DNA of 8,649 nt from Gemmatimonadaceae bacterium (lineage in GTDB: Bacteria; Gemmatimonadota; Gemmatimonadetes; Gemmatimonadales; Gemmatimonadaceae). The stretch spans positions 1-8,649 of the forward strand of contig JANYKY010000187.1 of NCBI GenBank assembly GCA_025357975.1. Direction: 5' to 3'. Positions within the stretch are counted from its first letter, which is position 1, and every line of letters begins with the position of its first letter. Positions 1 to 5,453 of the stretch are shown here, one piece after another. The notes beneath the pieces are model-generated. The model was not told the DNA's origin and searched no databases. It saw only the letters and a program-made list of their open reading frames with translations. Made by a program: the position numbers and the translations under genes.

Positions 1-295
1 GATCGCCGAGTGCTTCGAGTGGCTTCAAGTAGTAGCTGTTGAACCCCGGTCCACCGTGGAGAAGTATTACTGGAAGGCCGGGTCCGCTTCCTGACTTCTT
101 GTACCAGATCTCTCCGCCGGCCACGGCGAGCTTCGCTTCGCCGAAGCCTGATTGCGTAGCGGTCGTTGCTGCAGCTCGAGCCGTGTCGGATGCAGTGTCT
201 TGTATCGAGTCAGAATTGCGGCTGCAGGAAGTGGACAGCGTCGCGAAAGACGTAGCGATAAAGCCAACGGCTAAAGCGCTTGTAAAGCGTATCAT
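1..295 (-). CDS. Proline iminopeptidase-like alpha/beta hydrolase (S33 type), 3' end outside window
   Basis: Translating the minus strand from the ATG at 295-293 gives 98 open codons that run off the left edge. Residues 1-24 form a signal-like segment, basic then hydrophobic, ending in a Cys at 24 (LSTSC). This could be a lipoprotein, but the lipobox is weak because the -3 position is Ser. A low-complexity Ala/Thr linker follows to about residue 50. From about 58 the sequence turns into a typical S33 N-terminus, with VILLHGGPG at residues 76-84; HGGPG is the oxyanion-hole signature of proline iminopeptidases, followed by a helix (YYLKPLEALGD). The catalytic Ser, Asp and His lie beyond the window, so activity cannot be judged. 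The family removes N-terminal proline from peptides, though some members act on other substrates. The gene lies 168 bp downstream of the M28 peptidase on the same strand, behind a hairpin. Confidence 0.85.
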   Translation of the reverse strand, partial: MIRFTSALAVGFIATSFATLSTSCSRNSDSIQDTASDTARAAATTATQSGFGEAKLAVAGGEIWYKKSGSGPGLPVILLHGGPGFNSYYLKPLEALGD

Positions 296-431
296 GCGCA
301 CGGCGACAACCTCATGGTATCCACGTAGGACTGCTCAAGCGGGAAGCCGATATTACGAGGGTCGTTCGTGGCTCGCCAGATCGAACAGCAGGTACTGGGG
401 TCACCTGTGGGAATGGCTGGAAAGGAGAGCC

Positions 432-454
432 CTGATTGCCACTCGTGCAATCAG
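432..454 (-). terminator. Perfect 8-bp hairpin just after the M28 stop, terminator-like
   Basis: CTGATTGC (432-439) and GCAATCAG (447-454) are exact inverted complements with a 7-nt loop. The hairpin begins 10 bases past the stop codon of the M28 gene. Read on the minus strand it is followed by a pyrimidine-rich but broken run (GGCTCTCCTTTCC), not a clean U-tract. It may act as a weak terminator or an mRNA 3' stabiliser between the M28 and S33 genes. Confidence 0.45.
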
Positions 455-463
455 AATCCTCCT

Positions 464-1714
464 TCAGTGTGAAATTTTCGCTCCCGCGAGCCGGGCGATC
501 GCGGCCAGGGTAGTCTGCGCTGCATTTAAGCCCAGACGGAAATCATTGTCGTTGTAGGTCGAATACAAATCAGTCGGCTGATGCCATTGCGGATCCCATC
601 CAGCGCCGATCTGGGCTCCGCGCTCATTCTCACGCAGACTGATCGACGCGACGATGTCCTGGAACGGCGCCGAATCGGTATTGGTCATGTGGCGACCTAC
701 TGTTGCCGGATAGTCCGTCGCGTATCGGTCGTTCGCGTTTGCAAAGATCCACGCCATCTCCTGCGATGCGGCTGCCATCTTCGAGTTGCTCTGGAACTCG
801 ACATTCACGTCGGCTTCCGGGCGCTGCTCCTTGCTCACTGTGTGGTCGGCGAGCGGCATTCCGTGGTCGAACATCATCATGTCGTGCTGAACCATGCCGA
901 GCCAGCGTGGCTCCGGGTATCTGCCTGAGCCTGCAGGAATTTCTTTGCCTTGCAACGCCTGTCGCTGCGCCACGTACGCTTTGGACCCATCGAGGCCCGA
1001 CTCCTCGTTGTTCCAGAGGATGAAGCGAATCGAGCGGTCGGTTTTGACACTCGGACCGCTGAATATGCGCGCGAGCTGCATTACCAGCGCGGTGCCGGAG
1101 CCATCATCGTTCGCTGCTTCACCCCAGCCGATTCCGTCCATGTGTCCGCCAACGATGTACATCTCGTTGGGGTGAGTGCTGCCCACTTTCGTGCAGTAAA
1201 CTTCCTGTCGTTGTCCTGAGACGGTCTGCTCGGTGTCGAGTGCACGCAGCTTCGGATCGGGCTGTGCAAGCGAATCGGTATTCACTCCGATTGGTGCAAG
1301 AGTTCCGCGAAGGCGGGCGCCGCCCGGTGCCGTGGTTGGAAGTCTCGACCGGGCTGACGATGCTCGTGCACGCGCCGTTGTGTCCACATGAAAATCGTAC
1401 GTTATCCGTTCAGTGTTCGTGCAGCCGTAGCTCTTGAGCTGTGCCTCGATCCAGTCGACCGCCGCGCGATTCCTCGCAGTTCCCTGCCGGCGATCGCCGA
1501 ATTGAGTGAGTCCCTTGATGGTCGCCTTGTATTGCTCGAGATCGAGCTGGCCGACAAGTGCTCGAATGGCCGTTGTATCGCCCTCCATCGCGACAACCTG
1601 TGTAACGGGTGTAACTGCCGTTGTGGTCATTGTTGTCGCAGGCGTGCAGGCACTGACTGCGGCGAGTGACGCGACAACGGCAAGATGGGGAGAAAATCGT
1701 GAGGGGACGTGCAT
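464..1714 (-). CDS. M28-family zinc aminopeptidase, predicted lipoprotein
   Basis: A secreted co-catalytic zinc peptidase, probably releasing N-terminal residues from peptides outside the inner membrane. From the ATG at 1714 it is 416 aa. An in-frame TTG ten codons upstream (1744) is possible, but the ATG places a good signal peptide at the N-terminus, with lipobox V-S-A-C and Cys23 as the lipidation site. All expected M28 metal and catalytic residues are visible: GGHMDG (His191, Asp193), NDDGSG (bridging Asp203), NNEESGL (Glu237 general base, Glu238 ligand), MVQHDMM (Asp278), and WHQPTD near the C-terminus (His378). Residues about 120-170 form a Ser/Ala/Arg/Pro-rich insertion before the metal site. 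No strong ribosome binding site is seen (CAGAG lies about 8 nt upstream). The gene sits downstream of the broken MBL gene, with a 203-bp repeat-bearing gap between, so it may have its own promoter. The substrate is unknown. Confidence 0.92.
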   Translation of the reverse strand: MHVPSRFSPHLAVVASLAAVSACTPATTMTTTAVTPVTQVVAMEGDTTAIRALVGQLDLEQYKATIKGLTQFGDRRQGTARNRAAVDWIEAQLKSYGCTNTERITYDFHVDTTARARASSARSRLPTTAPGGARLRGTLAPIGVNTDSLAQPDPKLRALDTEQTVSGQRQEVYCTKVGSTHPNEMYIVGGHMDGIGWGEAANDDGSGTALVMQLARIFSGPSVKTDRSIRFILWNNEESGLDGSKAYVAQRQALQGKEIPAGSGRYPEPRWLGMVQHDMMMFDHGMPLADHTVSKEQRPEADVNVEFQSNSKMAAASQEMAWIFANANDRYATDYPATVGRHMTNTDSAPFQDIVASISLRENERGAQIGAGWDPQWHQPTDLYSTYNDNDFRLGLNAAQTTLAAIARLAGAKISH

Positions 1715-1773
1715 GGATGTTGCTCTGAAAGGGGGTTGGCGCAAGTGACTACGTAAGCTGACGAGAGGTCATA

Positions 1774-1886
1774 CGTCTCGCCAGAGTTTCGGATGTCCAT
1801 GTGCCCGGCCGACGCTACGTCTCGCGATCAGGCATCATCTCGTCTCGTGATCATGCACCATCTCGTCCAGAGAGCATCAAATCTGA
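1774..1886. repeat. 23-bp tandem direct repeat with degenerate flanking copies
   Basis: Two adjacent 23-bp units, 1818-1840 and 1841-1863, match at 20 of 23 positions; both begin CGTCTCG and end ATCATCT or CCATCT. The next 23 bases (1864-1886) match the second unit at about half the positions, starting CGTC. An upstream CGTCTCGC at 1774 begins another weak copy, 44 bp (about two periods) before the first good unit. The array fills the gap upstream of the M28 gene. The period is near two helical turns, which suits a DNA-binding protein array, but no factor can be named. Confidence 0.7.
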
Positions 1887-1915
1887 GGGAACGAACCAAA
1901 AGCAGAGGGAACGAA
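1885..1915. repeat. 11-bp direct repeat pair, 20-bp spacing
   Basis: GAGGGAACGAA occurs exactly at 1885-1895 and again at 1905-1915, start to start 20 bp, in a locally A-rich stretch. The second copy ends three bases before the stop codon of the MBL remnant (1918). On the minus strand the unit reads TTCGTTCCCTC. Two identical sites about two helical turns apart could bind a dimeric regulator of the M28 gene, whose start lies about 170 bp downstream. This is inference from spacing only. Confidence 0.6.
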
Positions 1916-1917
1916 AA

Positions 1918-2764
1918 CTAAAAAACGTCCAGATCCTTAGCCGAGATTACGCGACCGGTATAGTGCGACCGCACCTCGGCGAGCAGAGTCTCATCGGAAG
2001 CGCCAAAGAAAAGCTGGTGCGTGAGAATCAGCAGCTTTGGCCTGGCCTGAGTTGCCTCGTCGCCGAGCTGCGTGGCCGACGTGTGCGCGTGAGCGTGATA
2101 GATCTGCCTGAGCGGTGGAACCGTCGCGAACCCGGAAGTGGAGTACACTTCGTGAATCAGCCGCGTATTTCCAGTCGGCGTGGGGAACCGCGAAGGCGGT
2201 GACAGTTATTCGCGAATCCTGAAACACTATGCCCTCGGCGATTTCGTGAACGGCCACCTTCCAGCCATTTGCCGGTGGGCCGGCGGAGGCATGCAGACGT
2301 TCAGCGATGTCCTCGGCATTGCCGTCAAGAATTCCGTTGACGAGACGTTGCGTGCCGCGCGGGCCGTAGACGTCGAGAGGCCTGATACGCCCCTGTATCC
2401 ACGGAGTGAAGATCACATCCGCCAATCCCAGCGTGTGATCCGAATGCAAATGCGTGAGAAACACTCGGTCGAAGCGCGGTGAGAATTGCCCGCTCGGTGG
2501 CATCGGCGCGAATGCCTTGATCCCGTTTCGTCCTGCCGCCGCAGCGCGACGAACTACTCCTGCTCCTGCGTCGAAGAGATAGGCCACCGAGTCCACAACG
2601 ATCGCGACAGCAGGACCGCTGCGATCCGGATCGGGAATCGGCGTGCCCGTGCCGAGCATGACGATCTGCGTTCGTGACGATTGCGCAACAATCCCCGAAG
2701 GCGCAATCAACAATCCCAACAGAACGGCCAAGCAGGAATATCGATAGTCCATGGTAATCCTCAT
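1918..2764 (-). pseudogene. Metallo-beta-lactamase-fold hydrolase broken by an internal deletion and frameshift
   Basis: The 5' part is a secreted MBL-fold protein. Residues 5-28 form a signal peptide ending around VAQ. Then come the opening strand (IVMLGTGTPIPDPDRSGPA), LFDAGAGV, the zinc motif HLHSDH at 105-110 and the third-ligand region VPHADWK with His195. The frame then fails and runs on as nonsense to a stop at 1991. The true C-terminus continues in another frame from about 2160: LIHEVYSTSG, then an AHAHTS helix, LILTHQLFFG with the last His ligand, and a terminal SAKDLDVF before TAG at 1918. About 30-35 residues expected between DWK and LIHEVY are absent, including the SGDT strand with the bridging Asp. 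This is therefore a deletion, not a one-base error. Start: ATG at 2764 overlaps the upstream stop (ATGA), but ATG at 2752 has GAGG six bases upstream and is more likely. Confidence 0.85.
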
Positions 2765-3518
2765 TCCCTGGATTGCTTCAACTCGAACAGATAGCTCGCA
2801 GACTTGCGCTCCATGTACGCGTAATTCCGCGGGTCGTCAGCCGGCGACCCCTCCGACACGTTGAGCCCACCCGCTCGGCGCGGACCGAAATCGGGTAACA
2901 GTCGACTGTGCACACCGGTTTTCAGATCGACCTGCTCGATGCGCACTGGTTGCCGATTCGGATTCCTGGTCCAGATGAACTTTCCATCCGGGCTGAACCG
3001 AAGAACCTGACCGCGGCCCATTCCTGAGTCGAGACTCGACGCGGTATTAGCTTCGCTCATTGTCAGGCCAGGTACGTTTTGCGACGTGCCATCGCGTACT
3101 GAAAATTGCCTTCGGGCGAAATCGATGCGGGCCATGGGAAAGCCGCAACGGCCAGAGCGATTAGCGTCAGCGCGACGAGTCCAGACTCAGCGGGTCCCGG
3201 AGCCGCGAACACTGCCAGGTCCACCCGCCCAAGTGCCAGCTCGTGTCCAATCTTTCCAGCCCACGCGTACCACGCTTCCGGTGACTGAGCGAGCCCTTGT
3301 CCGTACAGCGGCGTGGCGTCGGCAATCGGTCTGCGCCATCATACTCCATTGCGAGCGATAGCGTAATGACGTGCGAAAGGGGCACTGCGTGGCCGCCATC
3401 GATCATGATGTTCTCGGGCTTGATGTCGCGGTGCATACACCGAGTCGTACAACGAGAGCTCGCGCTCGACTGTGTAGCGGTTAGCGAGAGCGACTGAGAT
3501 ACGCCGGACGTCGCTCAT
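2761..3518 (-). pseudogene. Receptor-type Ser/Thr kinase with beta-propeller, multiply deleted remnant
   Basis: Pieces of a protein like the kinase at 5454-8168, in the right order but in different frames. ATG at 3518 starts MSDVRRISVALANRYTVER then EL, the usual N-terminus just before the glycine loop. The frame then jumps to HRDIKPENIMIDGG (about 3436-3395), the catalytic loop. The glycine loop, VAIK lysine and alpha-C Glu, roughly 110 codons, are missing, and no DFG, SPE or rest of the C-lobe is recognisable. A separate frame (3338-3063) holds a hydrophobic stretch of unclear origin. From about 3060 to 2761 the last propeller blades are readable: FSPDGKFIWTRNPN, then IEQVDLKTGV, DDPRNYAYMERKSASYLFEL, stop TGA at 2763-2761. 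An original gene of about 2.7 kb is compressed into 0.76 kb, so it cannot be an active kinase. It begins 8 nt after the SnoaL stop and ends overlapping the MBL start. The final 124 codons could still be translated from ATG 3135, with no evident function. Confidence 0.85.
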
Positions 3519-3526
3519 AAATGACT

Positions 3527-3991
3527 CTACCGGTTAAACATCCCCGAGAAATGCATGTTGGCGATCATCCAGCGTCCGCCTTGCTTCACCAGTGCCATGC
3601 TTTCGCGTCCGCTCTGAACCTCCGTCACGCCAGTCTTTGTCACCGTGGTGAAGACGAAATAACTGTTGCATAGCACAGTTTCGGAGCCATACGCCCGGCA
3701 TTTTGGCGCACGCTCATCGAGGTTAACGTAAGCGTAGCTTGCGAGACCATTGATGAATGCCATGTACTGCGCTTTTCCGACGAAGAGAAGCGGTGTGTAG
3801 ACGCCGGTGAACAACTCGATGTCATCTGTGGTGTAGGTAAAAAGCGTCTTGTAGTCTCCACTGTTCAAGGCCGCAGTTGATTTCTCAGCCACCGCCCTCG
3901 CTTCTGTCACTGCGGTGCTCTGCTGCGCGTGCATGGGGATTGCGATGGCGAAGGAGACGACCAGCGCGGCGGCGAGTTGCGAAGTTTTCAA
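3527..3991 (-). CDS. Exported SnoaL/DUF4440-like (NTF2-fold) protein
   Basis: About 154 aa from TTG at 3991. The frame extends upstream to another TTG (4072), but the 27 extra codons (Phe/Ser/Gly-rich) look non-coding. TTG 3991 places a clean signal peptide at the start: KTSQ, a hydrophobic core AAALVVSFAIAI, then PMHAQQ with cleavage likely after HA. A GAG lies about 8 nt upstream as a weak ribosome binding site. The mature part has the NTF2/SnoaL pattern: a helix (ARAVAEKSTAALNSGDYKTL), a short strand TDDIELFTG, a helix QYMAFINGL, then long beta strands ending GRESMALVKQGGRWMIANMH. Such domains bind small ligands or serve as scaffolds; a catalytic role cannot be read from the sequence. It appears complete, unlike its upstream and downstream neighbours. 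Confidence 0.75.
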   Translation of the reverse strand: MKTSQLAAALVVSFAIAIPMHAQQSTAVTEARAVAEKSTAALNSGDYKTLFTYTTDDIELFTGVYTPLLFVGKAQYMAFINGLASYAYVNLDERAPKCRAYGSETVLCNSYFVFTTVTKTGVTEVQSGRESMALVKQGGRWMIANMHFSGMFNR

Positions 3992-4035
3992 GTGTTTCTC
4001 GGTTAGTGGGGAGGCGAAAACATAGCTGCCTTCCG

Positions 4036-4060
4036 GCTGGCCAGCAAAAAGACTGGCTGA
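4036..4060. repeat. Palindrome and overlapping stem-loop between the SnoaL reading frames
   Basis: GCTGGCCAGC at 4036-4045 is a perfect 10-bp palindrome. It overlaps a second possible hairpin on the minus strand, GCCAG-TCTTTTTG-CTGGC, whose loop contains five T. It lies between the SnoaL fragment stop (4073) and the SnoaL gene start (3991). It could be a repeat-element remnant, an attenuator or chance in GC-rich DNA. Confidence 0.3.
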
Positions 4061-4072
4061 CGCGCCGAGCAA

Positions 4073-4363
4073 TTAAGGCGCGAGTGCGCCAATCTTCCGA
4101 CTCAATCCGCTCCGCACATCGGTCGACGTTACCATTGGATTCGACATCTTGCCTTTCAACATCTCGGCATACATGCCTTTCACCTTGTCGAAACCTGCCG
4201 CGGGTGGTCCAAAGCCGTACGACACGACTTCTGGAGCGTAGAAGGTCATCAACGAGTCGAGGTTCTGCGCGGTCACGTAGCGGAGCCAGGCGGAGTCGCT
4301 TGCGAGGATCATTAATCGAAGATTTGAACGCGCAAATATGAATTTCGACCGGAGGCGAGGCAA
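4073..4363 (-). pseudogene. Truncated SnoaL/DUF4440-like fragment
   Basis: An open frame of at most 96 codons (TTG 4363) or 79 codons (ATG 4312), stop TAA at 4075-4073. The core is clearly SnoaL/DUF4440-like: SDSAWLRYVTAQNLDSLMTF, then YAPEVVSYGFGPP, then a helix KVKGMYAEMLKGKMSNP and the strand MVTSTDVR. After that the family normally has three or four more strands (about 50 residues), but here the frame turns into GLSRKIGALAP and stops. The first helix is also cut, since the residues before SDSAWL show no signal peptide and no family pattern. The fold would lack half its sheet, so this is most likely a remnant with both ends lost. A small folded protein cannot be excluded. It is not simply the missing N-terminus of the next SnoaL gene, which has its own. 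Confidence 0.65.
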
Positions 4364-4512
4364 GGAAATCCGTAGCCGGTCATGGAGGTATCGCTGATAG
4401 ACCGCTGGTCGCCTTTCGCTGTGATGAGTTGACTACGGCCGCCAGCAGGAGTGTCCGAGGGGTGCAGCCGTCATTGCGCGGCGAATCCGAAGACTCGCGT
4501 CCCACTTCTAAT

Positions 4513-4518
4513 AGTATA
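4513..4518 (-). promoter_or_regulatory. Possible -10 element for the SnoaL/kinase/MBL segment
   Basis: TATACT on the minus strand in the 177-bp gap between the M50-like stop and the SnoaL fragment. No convincing -35 was found 16-18 bp upstream; the nearest TTAGGA matches 3 of 6 and sits about 20 bp away. It would place a transcript start near 4505. Weak single-element evidence. Confidence 0.2.
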
Positions 4519-4541
4519 GGTCGGCGCTGGCGGCCGAGTCC
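4519..4541 (-). terminator. GC-rich hairpin right at the M50-like stop codon
   Basis: TCGGC (4521-4525) pairs with GCCGA (4533-4537) around a 7-nt loop. The stem can extend by two G-C pairs (4519-4520 with 4540-4541) if a 2-nt bulge is allowed. It starts within the TAG stop of the M50-like gene and is followed on the minus strand by CTATACTATT rather than a T-run. A weak terminator is possible. Confidence 0.3.
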
Positions 4542-5266
4542 TAACTCATTTGCGCGATGGTACGAGCGCTCCCGCTTGAAAGTTTATCGTCTGCCGGGTG
4601 CCACAAGTGCGATTTCAACATCGAGTATCCGATCGACGCAAGTATTTCGGCAAGCAAAACCATGTAGGGCATGCCCCACACGGTATCTGACAGGACGTGG
4701 TCCTTGATGATGAGCCCTTCGAGAACGATTCCGACGAGATAGAAAACCGTGATCGGGACGCCGATAAAAAGCAGGCCATACACGAGCGGCTTGTATCTAT
4801 TGTGGATTGTCTTCCACGCGAGAATAAGAGGCGGAAGAATCAGAGCCATCGCACATGCCTTCATGATCCAGAGTGCGAGTGTATCGTTGCCAAAAAAATG
4901 ATACACCAGCCAGGTCTCGTCGCCCGATTTCAGAACCGAGAAGATGCGCAGCGCCGGCACGGTGCTCAGGACCAGAGACACACCGAACAAGCGTGTACCG
5001 GAATTCGCTCGGCGCATCATCACGAATCCTATCCAGAGCGGCAGATAGTTGAACAGAAGTGGCCCCGCAAGCGTAGCTAACCAGAAGCTTTGCGGATGCG
5101 CCAGCGAACAACCCTGTGCGAGCTCGAAGTTGTTGAATGTCTTGAACCCCCACTCGCCGCAGATCGCATATCCTGTAACGTGATGGGCGAGCTCATGGCT
5201 CATGCCCATGAGTGCGCCCAGACAGTAAAACGCGAGCAGATACCGCCATGTCAGGGGAATTTTCAT
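4541..5266 (-). CDS. M50-like integral membrane metallopeptidase
   Basis: 241 aa from ATG 5266; a TTG nine codons upstream (5293) is the other option, but ATG gives a usual short basic N-terminus (MKIPLTWR). About six membrane helices are seen, near residues 8-28, 61-84, 92-110, 130-151, 160-183 and 197-217. Helix 1 ends in MSHELAHH, an HExxH metal motif (His24, Glu25, His28) embedded in the membrane as in site-2 proteases. Helix 2 carries LAGPLLFN, resembling the GP...N motif that follows HExxH in many M50 members. A third metal ligand of the usual NxxPxxDG type was not found, so peptidase activity is inferred, not shown. Two cysteines (Cys36, Cys53) flank the loop between helices 1 and 2. 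The C-terminus is a short polar tail. It is transcribed divergently from the kinase. Substrate unknown; M50 proteins often cleave anti-sigma factors or other membrane regulators. Confidence 0.65.
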   Translation of the reverse strand: MKIPLTWRYLLAFYCLGALMGMSHELAHHVTGYAICGEWGFKTFNNFELAQGCSLAHPQSFWLATLAGPLLFNYLPLWIGFVMMRRANSGTRLFGVSLVLSTVPALRIFSVLKSGDETWLVYHFFGNDTLALWIMKACAMALILPPLILAWKTIHNRYKPLVYGLLFIGVPITVFYLVGIVLEGLIIKDHVLSDTVWGMPYMVLLAEILASIGYSMLKSHLWHPADDKLSSGSARTIAQMS

Positions 5267-5411
5267 TTTGCTCGAATTCGTTGTGATGACCAAGCGGACC
5301 TAACCTGCACGGCCACGCCTCGGTCGGCGAATATACAGGGCATTGTTTAAGAGTTCATGCAGGAGGGAACTCGTGCTGGCGACCATTAGCGCGCACCCGT
5401 AGTTTCGCGCA
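5267..5411. promoter_or_regulatory. Divergent intergenic region with overlapping candidate -10 boxes
   Basis: This gap must drive the M50-like gene leftward and the kinase rightward. An AT-rich island at 5330-5337 (AATATACA) reads as TATACA on the plus strand and TATATT on the minus strand, so the two -10 candidates overlap. For the minus direction ATGAAC (5353-5358, 17-bp spacing) is a 3/6 match to a -35; for the plus direction none is convincing. Overlapping divergent promoters would couple expression of the two genes, but this rests on hexamer matches only. Confidence 0.3.
5361..5402 (+). other. Strong Shine-Dalgarno feeding a nine-codon open frame upstream of the kinase
   Basis: AGGAGG at 5361-5366 is the best ribosome binding site in the window. 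The first start codon at proper spacing is GTG 5373, which opens MLATISAHP and stops at TAG 5400-5402, ten bases before the earliest kinase start (GTG 5412). An ATG at 5357 overlapping the same site opens a ten-codon frame that also stops (5389). It could be a leader peptide for translational coupling or attenuation, or a relic ribosome binding site. No regulatory codon run is evident in it. Confidence 0.35.
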
Positions 5412-5453
5412 GTGCACGATCCCACTGCAAAACGAATCCCCGTTACTGAAGTG

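Noticed and set aside
39..557. Plus-strand 172-codon open frame
   Set aside because: It lies antisense to a clear S33 hydrolase start and the M28 C-terminus; its translation shows no domain and is Arg/Ala/Ser-rich as expected for a shadow frame.
1818..1886. CRISPR array
   Set aside because: The two good units abut without spacers, and no cas gene is present.
2180..2482. Plus-strand 100-codon open frame over the MBL gene
   Set aside because: It overlaps the conserved zinc-motif coding region in antisense and has no recognisable domain.
1918..2764. Programmed frameshift in the MBL gene
   Set aside because: No slippery run is at the junction, and residues needed for the fold are missing, not just out of frame.
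3063..3338. C-terminus of an FtsX/MacB-type permease
   Set aside because: LYG..., the hydrophobic helix and PWPA loosely recall that family, but the key REIG/ALGA and PARRA motifs are not there.
4541..5293. Start at TTG 5293 for the M50-like protein
   Set aside because: It adds a polar VITTNSSK stretch with no ribosome binding site; ATG 5266 gives a normal membrane-protein N-terminus.
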